Assembly: GCA_001897675.1 (NCBI GenBank)
Contig: MKUE01000136.1
Span: 7,535 to 71,534 of the forward strand
Source of the DNA: Thiobacillus sp. 65-1059
Lineage (GTDB): Bacteria > Pseudomonadota > Gammaproteobacteria > Burkholderiales > Thiobacillaceae
Length of the DNA stretch: 64,000 nt
Reading direction: 5' to 3'
Translations under genes and position numbers: made by a program
In this document: piece by piece, positions 55,178 through 64,000 of the stretch
Layout: every line of letters starts with the position of its first letter
How positions within the stretch are numbered: the first letter of the stretch is position 1
Notes under the pieces: generated by a model
Databases searched by the model: none
What the model was told of the DNA's origin: nothing
What the model saw: the letters and a program-made list of their open reading frames with translations, nothing else

Positions 55178-55702
55178 ATGCCGCAGACGCTAGATATTGA
55201 GTCGTTCGATCCACTCGCCTGGGTCAATGCCTACACCCAGACAGCAATACACGGCGCTGTTGTTGAACCGATTCTTCACTTCTCACTAATGTGGAATCTC
55301 TTTGAGCGAGATGCCTGCGGGAAAGAAGCCACTCGAACAAAGATCGGGGCTATTGTTTCATCTGCAGCTTCGGCCGGTTTGCTCTCGTTAGAGCCGTTCG
55401 CCGAGCATCTCACCTTCTTTCAAGATCGAGCCCAACGTGAAGGCATGGAGATCAAGCAGTATCTAAATGCCCTCAAGATGGAGAATGCAAAGGACCGTCA
55501 CCTCGTCCACGAGGTTCTCGACGATCGAACGAATGAACCTAAGAAAGTAGTGCACGCGCTCTTGCTTATTGCTCATCGCGTCCGAAACAATCTCTTCCAT
55601 GGGGAAAAGGAGGTCGCCTACCTCCATGCCCAAGTCAGCCTGTTTCGTGCGGTGAACTCGTTGATCGCGACCTACCTCACGGTGACGAAAAGTGCTGCCT
55701 AA
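55178..55702 (+). CDS. Cassette-encoded HEPN-motif protein
   Basis: A 174-residue, mostly helical protein of unknown family. The segment LIAHRVRNNLFHGEKE carries R136-x4-H141, the catalytic R-x4-6-H motif of HEPN ribonucleases, in the RNNLFHG form typical of Apea/MAE-28990-like HEPN domains. HEPN proteins often act as RNases in toxin or antiviral systems. Its stop codon (TAA) overlaps the GCCTAAC of the attC site, the usual arrangement at a cassette end. The function with the membrane protein is inference. Confidence 0.75.
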   Translation: MPQTLDIESFDPLAWVNAYTQTAIHGAVVEPILHFSLMWNLFERDACGKEATRTKIGAIVSSAASAGLLSLEPFAEHLTFFQDRAQREGMEIKQYLNALKMENAKDRHLVHEVLDDRTNEPKKVVHALLLIAHRVRNNLFHGEKEVAYLHAQVSLFRAVNSLIATYLTVTKSAA

Positions 55703-55757
55703 CATTCCCATCAAACATCAAACGGGACGCTCTAAAGCGCGCCCCTTATGTCAGGCG
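55697..55757 (+). mobile_element. attC-like recombination site
   Basis: GCCTAAC (RYYYAAC) at 55697-55703 pairs, with one mismatch, with GTCAGGC at 55750-55756. Inner arms CGGGACGCT and AGCGCGCCCC pair with extra-helical bases, and CAT/ATG pair outside them. The left arm holds a 7-bp direct duplication (CATCAAACATCAAA) that lengthens it; removing one copy leaves the 5-nt spacer normal for attC. Confidence 0.65.
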
Positions 55758-55946
55758 AACGTCTGCTTTTCAAACCGGCCAGCTCCCGCTTTGGGTCGGT
55801 AGCAGTCGTTGGAGGGCAAAGTAGCGAGTGGCCGTTCAGACTGAACAAGAGACGGTCTGACACCTCAACCTGAACTTCTGCTCCTGGCCGACAGCCGTCA
55901 ACTACCGCCCGGCCTCGAAGCTTGAGCAATCCACGCTGCAAAAAGA
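55758..55946. other. Relic-like intergenic repeat region right of the cassette
   Basis: No credible gene. Fragments such as GGGTCGGTAGCAGTCGTTGGAG (near 55793) and, inverted, CTGTCGGCCAGGAGCAGAAG (near 55890) resemble the motif left of the cassette. The minus-strand open frame here reads like repeat translation rather than a protein. Confidence 0.35.
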
Positions 55947-55973
55947 AAGCGGCTCCACTTTCGCGAGCCGCTT
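55947..55973 (-). terminator. Terminator after corC
   Basis: AAGCGGCTC/GAGCCGCTT, 9-bp arms around 9 nt; on the minus strand it is followed by TTCTTTTT. It lies 21 nt past the corC stop. Confidence 0.85.
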
Positions 55974-55993
55974 CAGACACCCTTGCTGCAAAT

Positions 55994-56854
55994 CTAAACC
56001 AGCGGCAGTTGCGCTTCCACTTCCGCTTCCGGCTGCAGGCGGGTGACGCGCACCGCGTGCAGGCGGCGGCTGTCGGCGCGCAGGATGCTGAAATTGAAGC
56101 CGTCGAATTTCACCGATTCGCCGCGCTTGGGCAGATGGCCGAAACGCGACACGATGAGGCCGCCGACGGTGTCGAATTCCTCGTCCGAGAAATGCGCACC
56201 GAGAGTCTGGTTGAAGTCGGCGATTTCGGTGCCGGCCTTGACGCGGAACACGCCTTCCTTCTCGCGGATGATGTTGTCCTCGGTTTCGTCGAAGTCGTAT
56301 TCGTCCTCGATGTCGCCGACGATCTGCTCGAGCACGTCCTCGATCGTCACCAGCCCGGCGACGCCGCCGTATTCGTCGACGACGATGGCGATGTGGTTGC
56401 GGTTGGAGCGGAACTCCTTCAGCAGCACGTTGAGCCGCTTCGACTCCGGGATGAACACCGCCGGACGCAGCATGCCGCGGATGTCGGTGTCGGCCTCGGC
56501 GTAGTGGCGCAGCAGGTCTTTCGCCAGCAGGATGCCGATGACGTCGTCGCGGTCCCGGTCGATGACCGGAAAGCGCGAGTGCGCGGTTTCGATGGCATGC
56601 GGAATGAAGATTTCAGGCGCGTCGTTGATGTCGATGACTTCCATCTGCGCGCGCGGGATCATGATTTCGCCGACCCGCATTTCGGACACCTGCAGCACGC
56701 CCTCGATCATCGCCAGGGCGTCGGCATCCATCAGACTGTTTTCGTAGGCGCCGTGCAGCAGTTCGATCAACTGCTCGCGGTCTTCGGGCTCGCGCATCAG
56801 CCAGTGGGAAATGCGCTCAAGCAAACTCGGCTTGGGACTACTGTCGGGCTCCAT
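55994..56854 (-). CDS. corC: CorC/YbeX CBS-domain protein
   Basis: A 286-residue protein with two CBS domains (IMIPRAQMEVIDINDAPE...; VFIPESKRLNVLLKEFRSNRNHIAIVVDEYGG) and a C-terminal CorC_HlyC domain (GGLIVSRFGHLPKRGESV). No membrane helices, unlike CorB. It is linked to magnesium/cobalt homeostasis and, with YbeY and PhoH, to ribosome function. It is the last gene of miaB-phoH-ybeY-corC, the conserved proteobacterial order. Confidence 0.93.
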   Translation of the reverse strand: MEPDSSPKPSLLERISHWLMREPEDREQLIELLHGAYENSLMDADALAMIEGVLQVSEMRVGEIMIPRAQMEVIDINDAPEIFIPHAIETAHSRFPVIDRDRDDVIGILLAKDLLRHYAEADTDIRGMLRPAVFIPESKRLNVLLKEFRSNRNHIAIVVDEYGGVAGLVTIEDVLEQIVGDIEDEYDFDETEDNIIREKEGVFRVKAGTEIADFNQTLGAHFSDEEFDTVGGLIVSRFGHLPKRGESVKFDGFNFSILRADSRRLHAVRVTRLQPEAEVEAQLPLV

Positions 56855-56866
56855 GTGGGCAAAAAC

Positions 56867-57305
56867 TCAGGATGAATAGGGACTGGGGATGCGAAACCGC
56901 TTCAGTATAGCGGCTTCGCGCGATTCCATGATGTCGGCGTCGGCCGGGTCGATGTGGTCGTAGCCTTGCAGATGGAGCACGCCGTGGACGGTCATGTGGG
57001 CGTAATGATGCTGCAGCGGCTTGCCCTGTTCGCGCGCCTCGCGCTCGACCACCGGTGCGCAGATCACCACGTCGCCGCCCAGCACGCCGGGCGAAATCTC
57101 GCCGTATTCGAAGGTCAGCACGTTGGGCACGTAGCCCTTGTGGCGATAGTCCCGGTTGAGCGACTGCGCCTCCTCGGCGTCGACGATGCGCACGGTGATC
57201 TCGGCGGCGTGTTCCAGCGCGGCGGCAACCCAGCGGCGGATTTGCGCGCGCGCCGGCAGCTCGTCCGCGGCGCTGGCGAACTGCACCGCCAGCCGCAATT
57301 CGGGG

Positions 57306-57319
<14 letters not shown>
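56867..57319 (-). CDS. ybeY: Endoribonuclease YbeY
   Basis: YbeY is a zinc RNase for 16S rRNA 3' maturation and ribosome quality control. The 150-residue protein has the metal motif HGVLHLQGYDH (H-x3-H-x5-H) and VTFRIVD-like VRIVDAEEAQSLNRDYR. The ATG at 57319 lies inside the phoH 3' end (14-nt overlap). Confidence 0.96.
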
Positions 57320-58258
<939 letters not shown>

Positions 58259-58262
<4 letters not shown>

Positions 58263-59599
58263 GCGCTTTCGCTTTCGCTGACGGCGACCTCGCCGCGCAG
58301 ACTGTGCGGCAGGGCCTGGGTGATGACGACGTCGACGAAGCGGCCGATCAGGCGCGGCTGGCCGGCGAAGTTGACGATGCGGTTGTTGTCGGTGCGGCCG
58401 GCGAGTTCCTCGGCATTCTTGCGGGCGCGGCCTTCGACCAGCACGCGCTGCACGGTGCCGACCATGGCCTGGTTGACCCGCTGCGCCTGCGCCTCGATCT
58501 GCGCCTGCAGACGCATCAGGCGCTGCGTCTTCAGTTCGGCCGGGACGTCGTCGGGGTAGTCCGATGCCGGGGTGCCGGGGCGCTTGCTGTAGATGAAGGA
58601 GAAGCTGGCGTCGAAGTCGAGTTCCTCGATCAGCTTCATGGTCGCCTCGAAATCGGCTTCGCTCTCGCCCGGGAAGCCGACGATGAAGTCCGACGACAGA
58701 CAGAGGCCGGGACGCCGTTCGCGCAATTTCCGCACGATCGACTTGAATTCTAGCACGCTGTGGCCGCGCTTCATCGCCGCGAGGATGCGGTCGGAGCCGG
58801 ACTGCACCGGCAGGTGCAGGTGCGACACCAGCTTCGGCAGCGTGCCGTAGCACTCGATCAGGCGCTGCGTCATTTCGCGCGGATGGCTGGTGGTGTACCT
58901 GATCCGTTCGATGCCGGGGATCTCGTGCACCATCTCCAGCAGGAAGGCGAAGTCGGCGCTGCCGCCGTCGTGCAGCGCGCCCTGGTAGGCGTTGACGTTC
59001 TGCCCCAGGAGGGTGACTTCCTTCACCCCGCGCCCGGCCAGGTCGGACACTTCGGCGATGACGTCGTCGAACGGCCGCGAGACTTCCTCGCCGCGGGTGT
59101 AGGGGACGACGCAGAAGGTGCAGTACTTGGAACAGCCCTCCATGATCGAGACGAAGGCCGAGGCGCCTTCCACCCGCGCCGGCGGCAGGTGGTCGAACTT
59201 CTCGATTTCGGGAAAGCTGATGTCGACCTGGGCGCGCCCGGTTTCGCGGCGCTGAGCGATCAGTTCGGGCAGGCGGTGCAGGGTCTGCGGGCCGAACACC
59301 ACGTCGACGAAGGGCGCGCGCGACACGATGGCCGCGCCCTCCTGGCTGGCCACGCAGCCGCCGACGCCGATGATGAGATTGGGGTTGGCCGCTTTCAGGT
59401 GGCGCACCCGGCCGAGGTCGTGGAACACCTTTTCCTGCGCCTTCTCGCGCACCGAGCAGGTGTTGAACAGGATGACGTCGGCGTCGTCCGGGGTGGACGT
59501 CGGGGTCAGACCTTCGGCCAGATTGAGCACGTCGGCCATCTTGTCCGAGTCGTACTCGTTCATCTGGCAGCCGAAGGTTTTGATGTAGATTTTTTTCAT
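58259..59599 (-). CDS. miaB: tRNA-2-methylthio-N6-isopentenyladenosine37 synthase MiaB
   Basis: MiaB is a radical-SAM methylthiotransferase acting on A37 of tRNAs. The 446-residue protein has the N-terminal cluster motif [15 protein letters not shown] with further Cys in [13 protein letters not shown] and [11 protein letters not shown], the radical-SAM motif [15 protein letters not shown], and a C-terminal TRAM domain. It is the first gene of miaB-phoH-ybeY-corC. Confidence 0.97.
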
Positions 59600-59666
59600 G
59601 AGTTTGCCGGGACAGTGAATAGACTGGGGGCAGGGTTTTCGCTGCGCACTGCGGCGAAAAGAAATG

Positions 59667-59743
59667 TGGTGGTGATGAGTGGACTTGAACCACCGACCTA
59701 CGGATTATGAATCCGTCGCTCTAACCGACTGAGCTACATCACC
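59667..59743 (-). tRNA. tRNA-Met (CAT)
   Basis: The minus strand folds as a 77-nt tRNA with encoded CCA: acceptor GGTGATG/CATCACC, D-arm around AGCTCAGTCGGTTAGAGC, anticodon stem ACGGA/TCCGT with loop TTCATAA (anticodon CAT), and T-arm GTGGTTCAAGTCCAC. The sequence resembles elongator tRNA-Met of betaproteobacteria rather than tRNA-Ile2 or the initiator. Confidence 0.95.
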
Positions 59744-59833
59744 CTGGGGACTGCTTTCCCGGCGCAGGACCGCCGAAAAGGCGCGCATTTTAGCCGACGC
59801 CGGCAGGGGCTGTCAAAGCACCCCTGCGCCCGC

Positions 59834-60388
59834 TCACTGCGGCCGCAGCCTGGCCAGTTCGTCGAGCAGGCTGATCAGCAGTTCGCGCCCCAGCGGCCCC
59901 ATCCCGCCGACCAGCCGGTCGGCATCGCGCTCGCCGTTGACCAGACGGCGCATGCGTCCGCCCAAGAGCGCCATGTCGCCGCCCGCCTTCATCATCTGCT
60001 CGGCCATGTTGGCGAGCACCGACATCGCCTGCGCGTCGCCGCGCGCCGCGGCGTCAATCAGCGCGGCGAGGCCCGGCGCGGCGGCGCTGCCGTCGGGCTG
60101 GGCATCGAGCGGCGGCAGCGTGGCGGGATTGTCGATGCCGCCCAGGATGGCATCGAGCAGGATGGCGTCCTCCTCGTCCAGCCCCAGCTTGATCGACGGA
60201 TCGCGGCGGCCGTTGACGACGTGGCGCAGCGCGCCGGCCAGCCGCGCCCAGCCGGCCTGTTCGGCGGCGTCGAGCTGCTTCATCAGGTCGGGCAGCTGGC
60301 TGCGGTCGCGCAGCGCGTTGACCACGGTGTGGATGAATACGGCGTGAACGCGCAGGACTTGTTCGACGGCGGGAGGAAGCTGGGCCAT
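59834..60388 (-). CDS. Conserved hypothetical protein
   Basis: A 184-residue, mostly helical, soluble protein with no recognised domain (MAQLPPAVEQVLRVHAVFIH; IKLGLDEEDAILLDAILGGI; GGRMRRLVNGERDADRLVGG). Its ATG directly follows a seven-copy 7-bp repeat that separates it from gluQ, so ribosome-binding sequence is poor and might vary with repeat number. Codon use fits a real gene. Confidence 0.65.
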   Translation of the reverse strand: MAQLPPAVEQVLRVHAVFIHTVVNALRDRSQLPDLMKQLDAAEQAGWARLAGALRHVVNGRRDPSIKLGLDEEDAILLDAILGGIDNPATLPPLDAQPDGSAAAPGLAALIDAAARGDAQAMSVLANMAEQMMKAGGDMALLGGRMRRLVNGERDADRLVGGMGPLGRELLISLLDELARLRPQ

Positions 60389-60443
60389 GTCAGGGGTCAG
60401 GGGTCAGGGGTCAGGGGTCAGGGGTCAGGGGTCAGGGGTCAGG
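60389..60443. repeat. Heptanucleotide tandem repeat (GTCAGGG)7
   Basis: Seven perfect copies of GTCAGGG plus a partial one. The gluQ stop codon lies within the repeat (60432-60434) and the next minus-strand gene starts immediately after it. The unit length is not a multiple of three. Confidence 0.9.
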
Positions 60444-61358
60444 CAAATTGTCGGGCGCCTGGGCGGGATTGGCAACCGCCGGCCGGGTCGGCACGTTTTC
60501 GATCCGCCAGTGCTCGCTTGCCCACGCCAGCAGTTCGGCCGGCTCGGCACCCTCCAGCTCAACCGGGGGCGGGTGCCCGAGCGCGGCGAGGGCCTGCGCC
60601 AGCATGGCGCCCCGCCCGCTCGCAGGCAGGGCGGGGGCCAGGGTCTGTTTCGACAGCTTCTGTCCGGCGGCATTGGTGACGAGCGGCACATGGGCGTAGG
60701 CCGGCAGGGGCAAGCCCAGCAGCCTTTGCAGGTAGATCTGGCGCGGCGTGTTCCACAACAGGTCGGCGCCGCGCACCACGTGGGTGATGCCCTGGAAGGC
60801 ATCGTCCACCACCACCGCCAGCTGGTAGGCGAACAGCCCGTCGGCGCGCCTGACGATGAAGTCGCCGACCTCGTGCGCCAGATTCTGCTGCAGCTCGCCC
60901 TGGATGCGGTCGCAAAAGTGTGTACTCACATCCGGCGAGCGCACGCGCCATGCACGTGCGGCTGCGCCCGACGGCAGCCCGGCCCTGCAGGTGCCGGGAT
61001 AGATGATCTCGCCCTCGTGGTTGCGCAGCGCCTGCGCAAGCTGGCTGCGGCTGCAGGCGCAGGGATAGACCGCGCCGAGGGCTTTCAGCTCATCCAGCGC
61101 CGCGGCGTAGGCGTCGTCGCGCTGCGATTGATGGAGCACCGCGCCATCCCAGTGCAAGCCATAGGCTTCCAGCTGGCGCAGGATGGTGGCGGCCGCGCCG
61201 GGCTCGCAGCGCGGACGGTCGAGGTCTTCCATGCGCACCAGCCAGCGCCCGCCAACCGCGCGGGCGTCGAGAAAGCTCGCCACTGCGGCGACCAGCGAGC
61301 CGGCATGCAGGGGGCCGGTGGGCGACGGCGCGAAGCGCCCGATGTAGGTGCCGCTCAA
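60432..61358 (-). CDS. gluQ: Glutamyl-Q tRNA(Asp) synthetase
   Basis: A 308-residue class I synthetase-like protein that attaches glutamate to queuosine in tRNA-Asp. The HIGH-like motif is [14 protein letters not shown], the KMSKS-like motif KLSKQ, and zinc ligands are in YPCACSR and YPGTCR. It lacks the anticodon-binding domain of GluRS. The start is TTG at 61358, overlapping the mscS stop as TTGA; the C-terminal residues enter the 7-bp repeat. Confidence 0.93.
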   Translation of the reverse strand: MSGTYIGRFAPSPTGPLHAGSLVAAVASFLDARAVGGRWLVRMEDLDRPRCEPGAAATILRQLEAYGLHWDGAVLHQSQRDDAYAAALDELKALGAVYPCACSRSQLAQALRNHEGEIIYPGTCRAGLPSGAAARAWRVRSPDVSTHFCDRIQGELQQNLAHEVGDFIVRRADGLFAYQLAVVVDDAFQGITHVVRGADLLWNTPRQIYLQRLLGLPLPAYAHVPLVTNAAGQKLSKQTLAPALPASGRGAMLAQALAALGHPPPVELEGAEPAELLAWASEHWRIENVPTRPAVANPAQAPDNLPDP

Positions 61359-62173
61359 GCCGCGCGGGTGAGCATCAGCTGGGCCGGCATCGGCGCCGGG
61401 AAGCCGGCCTCGGCGAGCGCTTCGCGGATGACGCGGTTGCCGTCGAAATACACCTGCCAGTAATGGTCGGTATGGCAGAACGGGCGTACCGCCAGCACCG
61501 GGCCGACCAGGTTGAATTCGAGGATTTCGACCTCCACCGCCGGCTCGGCCAGCACGTTGGGAATCGCCTGCAGCTTGTCGCGCAGCAGCTGCATGGCGGC
61601 GACGTGGTCGGCGCTGCCTGCGAGCTGGCATTTCAGCTCAACGCGGCGGAAGGCGTTGGTGCTGAAATTCTGGATGGTGTCGCCGAAGATCTTGCCGTTG
61701 CCGACGATGGTGAACACGTTGTCCGGGGTGTCGAGGCCGGTGGCGAACAGGCCGATTTCCCTGACCGTGCCGGTGACGCCGCCGGCGGTGATGAAGTCGC
61801 CCACCTTGAACGGCTTCAGCACGATGAGGAAGGCGCCCGCCGCCAGGTTGGACAGCAGCCCGCCCCAGGCGGCGCCGATGGCGATGCCGATGCCGGCGAC
61901 CAGGGCGGCGAAGGTCGTCGTCTGCACCCCGAAGTAGCCGAGAATGGCGACCACCAGCACGATGTTGAGGGTGACCGCGACGAAGCTGCCGATGTAGCGC
62001 ATCAGCGTGGGGTCGACCTTCTGCCGGTGCAGCGCGCCCTGCAGCATGCGCCCGACCAGGCCGATCAGCCAGCGGCCGATGATCCAGAAGGCGATCGCGG
62101 CGAGGATTTTCATTCCGGCCTCGGTGGCGTAAGCGGCGGCGATTTCGGTATAGCGCTGGATGTCCTTGTCCAT
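61355..62173 (-). CDS. mscS: Small-conductance mechanosensitive channel MscS
   Basis: A 272-residue MscS-type channel with three N-terminal helices. The pore helix [25 protein letters not shown] is followed by the beta-domain ([24 protein letters not shown]) and the C-terminal alpha/beta part. It releases osmolytes on hypo-osmotic shock. Confidence 0.95.
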   Translation of the reverse strand: MDKDIQRYTEIAAAYATEAGMKILAAIAFWIIGRWLIGLVGRMLQGALHRQKVDPTLMRYIGSFVAVTLNIVLVVAILGYFGVQTTTFAALVAGIGIAIGAAWGGLLSNLAAGAFLIVLKPFKVGDFITAGGVTGTVREIGLFATGLDTPDNVFTIVGNGKIFGDTIQNFSTNAFRRVELKCQLAGSADHVAAMQLLRDKLQAIPNVLAEPAVEVEILEFNLVGPVLAVRPFCHTDHYWQVYFDGNRVIREALAEAGFPAPMPAQLMLTRAA

Positions 62174-62265
62174 CTCGGTCTCCCTGAAGACTGAATCAAA
62201 CGATCATGGCATGTCTGATAAAGGATAGTCCGCGCGGCGGAATTCGGACGACTCCGGCATCGCAT

Positions 62266-62904
62266 CTAGAAATCGATGCCGGGCTGCGCCTTCACCCCCG
62301 CGCGGAACGCGTGCTTCTGGTCGGCGACGACCGACACCGTGTCGGCCAGTTCGGTCAGCGCATCCGGCGCGGCGCGCCCGGTGACGACGACATGCTGCAT
62401 GGCCGGGCGCTGCGCCAGCGCGTCGAGCACGCTGTCGCTGTCGAGATAGCCATAGCTCAGCAGATAGGTCAGCTCGTCCAGCACCACCAGCTGATACGCC
62501 GGATCGGCGAGCATGCGCGCGGCGATTTCCCAGCCGCGCGCGGCGGTGGCGATATCCTGCTCGCGGTTCTGCGTGTCCCAGGTGAAGCCGTCGCCGGTGA
62601 CGTGCCATTCGACGCCGGACTGCGTGCCGAGGAAGGCCTCCTCGCCGGTGTCGGTGCGGCTCTTGATGAACTGCACCACGCCGACCTTCATGCCGTGGCC
62701 GAGCGCGCGCGCGACCATGCCGAAGGCCGCGGTGCTCTTGCCCTTGCCGTTGCCGGTGACGACGAGCAGCAGCCCGCGCTCGTCGCTGGCGGCGGCGACG
62801 GCAGCGTCGATCAGCGCCTTCTTGCGCGCCATGCGGGCGGCGTGGCGGGCATTTCCGGACGCCTCGCCTGCAGTCCTGCCGGAATTGGATTGCGAATCAG
62901 CCAT
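62266..62904 (-). CDS. cobO: Cob(I)yrinic acid a,c-diamide adenosyltransferase CobO/BtuR
   Basis: A 212-residue P-loop protein that adenosylates corrinoids. Walker A is GNGKGKSTAAFG; further family marks are GHGMKVGVVQFIKS, WDTQNREQDIATA, VVLDELTYLLSYGYL and VVTGRAAPDAL. It may work with the adjacent TonB receptor in corrinoid acquisition; no cobalamin riboswitch was seen in the short gap. Confidence 0.95.
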   Translation of the reverse strand: MADSQSNSGRTAGEASGNARHAARMARKKALIDAAVAAASDERGLLLVVTGNGKGKSTAAFGMVARALGHGMKVGVVQFIKSRTDTGEEAFLGTQSGVEWHVTGDGFTWDTQNREQDIATAARGWEIAARMLADPAYQLVVLDELTYLLSYGYLDSDSVLDALAQRPAMQHVVVTGRAAPDALTELADTVSVVADQKHAFRAGVKAQPGIDF

Positions 62905-62975
62905 ATCTTTTCCTTTTCAGTCCAGCCGGGGCAAAGAGGCCCCAGCCCGGCTTCAGGCCGGCTGACCGTGCAGGG

Positions 62976-64000
62976 TCAGCGGAAATCGTAGCGCGCACTG
63001 ACGGCGTAAGTCCTGCGGTCGGCCGGGTAGTAAAAAGTGTCGTTCGCAAGAATGTCCATATTGAAGCCATAGCCCGCGTACGCAGCATACTTCTCGTCAG
63101 TCGCATTGAGGATCTTGGCATCGATCTTCCAGTCACGAATTTGCCAACTCGCCATCAAGTCAAGCTTGGTGTAGGCCGCCAGGCGGCCCGCCTCGTTCGC
63201 ATAATCATCGCCGTACCGCCGCTCGCCCACATAATTCAAGCGCGCGGAATAGGCTGCATTCGCTGTCGCGCTCCAGGTCAAACCGGCGCTCGCCTGCACC
63301 CTGGGCACCAAAGGCAGCGCCTTGCCGGCGTAGACACCGCCCCGAATCTCGGCGTCTTCGAGCGTCACGCCGAAATGTCCGCGCAGGCTGTCGGTTAATC
63401 CCAGACTTGCGCTCAACTCGCTTCCCAGACGCCGCGTCCTATCCACGTTCATGTTGCCGCCCATGGGGTCTGAGGTAATTTCGTCCTTCAGATTCTGCTG
63501 ATAAATGCTCAAGGAAAGGCTGCCGCGGGCGACTTGCTTCGATGCGCCGATTTCATAAACCGTCCCGTGCTGGGGGCTCAGACCAAGGGCAAAGACGGGA
63601 TCCCAGGTAATCGGATCGAGCCCATACAGTTCGTCGGTATTGGGGAAGCGGTAGGTCGTCCCGACCCTACCGTAGACTTTCCAGCCTTCGGCCAGATAAC
63701 TTATCCCCGCCTCGTAAGCCTCGCGTGTGTCGACGGAATGACCGGACATCGCGGGCCGGTGCCAGCCCGTGTGATCCGTGTACTCCGACTGGCTTGCCGA
63801 CTGCTTCAGCCGTTGGGCGCGCACGCCGAGCGTCAATGCCAAGCGCTCGCCAAGCTCCGTGATGTTCTGTGCATAAACAGCATGGCTCGTCTGGGTCGCG
63901 TCCTGCGTGTAGGACTGGTTCCCGGTCGGCGCGGTCAGGCTGTCCGTCGTCCCCCTGAAATAGTCGTATCCCAGCGTGGCGCGATTGCCCAGTCCGCCGA
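62976..64000 (-). CDS. TonB-dependent outer-membrane receptor, C-terminal part, cut by window edge
   Basis: The frame is open from the stop at 62976 to the right edge (at least 341 codons), so the N-terminal signal, TonB box and plug lie outside. What is seen is beta-barrel: VYGRVGTTYRFPNTDELYG (typical of iron/corrinoid receptors), repeated amphipathic strands and a terminal aromatic strand ending AVSARYDFR. Adjacency to cobO suggests a cobalamin (BtuB-like) role, but this is context only. Confidence 0.85.
   Translation of the reverse strand, partial: GGLGNRATLGYDYFRGTTDSLTAPTGNQSYTQDATQTSHAVYAQNITELGERLALTLGVRAQRLKQSASQSEYTDHTGWHRPAMSGHSVDTREAYEAGISYLAEGWKVYGRVGTTYRFPNTDELYGLDPITWDPVFALGLSPQHGTVYEIGASKQVARGSLSLSIYQQNLKDEITSDPMGGNMNVDRTRRLGSELSASLGLTDSLRGHFGVTLEDAEIRGGVYAGKALPLVPRVQASAGLTWSATANAAYSARLNYVGERRYGDDYANEAGRLAAYTKLDLMASWQIRDWKIDAKILNATDEKYAAYAGYGFNMDILANDTFYYPADRRTYAVSARYDFR

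Larger units (their letters stand above)
54623..55757 (+). mobile_element. Integron-type gene cassette, apparently solitary
   Basis: A 1135-bp AT-richer segment. On its left is GTTAGGC (54622-54628), the GTTRRRY core with the crossover after G. On its right is an attC-like element (55697-55757). The last base G is followed by AACGTC rather than TTRRRY, as after integration at a secondary site. It holds two same-strand genes, the first starting 6 nt after the core. No integrase gene or second complete attC lies in the window. Confidence 0.65.

Noticed and set aside
55732..55980. 82-codon minus-strand frame right of the cassette
   Set aside because: Covers the attC site, relic repeats and corC terminator; no domain.
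59667..59743. tRNA with CAT anticodon as tRNA-Ile2 or initiator tRNA
   Set aside because: Acceptor stem GGTGATG pairs fully at 1-72, unlike initiator, and overall sequence fits elongator tRNA-Met; Ile2 cannot be wholly excluded without a model.

Overview
The window is GC-rich, gene-dense bacterial chromosome. It most resembles a chemolithoautotrophic, sulfur-oxidising betaproteobacterium of the Thiobacillus type. This rests on gene content: alpha-carboxysome genes with a CbbR-type regulator, a DAB inorganic-carbon uptake operon, a TusE/DsrC-family sulfur carrier, a YeeE-family transporter, a RegB/RegA redox pair and a betaproteobacterial-looking tRNA-Met. No 16S gene is present, so the taxonomy is inference.

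Layout. 1-10.6 kb is a carbon-concentrating block: csoS4A (cut by the edge), csoSCA and csoS2 on the minus strand, a divergent cbbR, then a minus-strand dabB / small NuoM-like subunit / dabA / CPII-like operon. 11.1-13.3 kb is a chromate-resistance operon (chrA, rhodanese, chrB). 13.7-15 kb holds a TusE/DsrC-like gene, a cupin and a DUF486 protein. 15-22.5 kb carries purine genes (purEK, purMN, purC) mixed with DUF192, two tandem DUF3108 genes and a PerM permease whose frame runs without a stop into purC. 22.7-24.8 kb has a YeeE transporter and a DUF3530 hydrolase. 24.9-29.5 kb is a complete DSF-type signalling set (rpfG, rpfC, convergent rpfF). 29.6-32.2 kb has TSUP, EVE, argB and hsp20.

32.7-37.6 kb is a copper-related block. 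A bufferin/HvfA-like RiPP precursor carrying two EF-hand loops is followed by its DUF692 and DUF2063 partners, and faces a PCuAC chaperone and an OprC/NosA-like receptor. Then come regBA, DUF533, uppP, and thiC with a TPP riboswitch whose leader holds four ~33-bp hairpin repeats. 43.5-54.3 kb is mixed: pcm, rhodanese, tolC, waaA, epimerase, hicAB, MFS, bactofilin, SDR and a MidA-like methyltransferase.

54.6-55.8 kb is an AT-richer island with integron-cassette boundaries: GTTAGGC on the left and an attC-like element on the right. It encodes a four-helix membrane protein and a HEPN-motif protein, and is the best candidate here for an undescribed system. The rest holds corC, ybeY, phoH, miaB, tRNA-Met, gluQ with a 7-bp tandem repeat at its end, mscS, cobO and a TonB receptor cut by the right edge.

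Many operons are tightly coupled by 4-nt stop/start overlaps, several using GTG or TTG starts. No CRISPR array, insertion sequence, rRNA or replication origin was seen.
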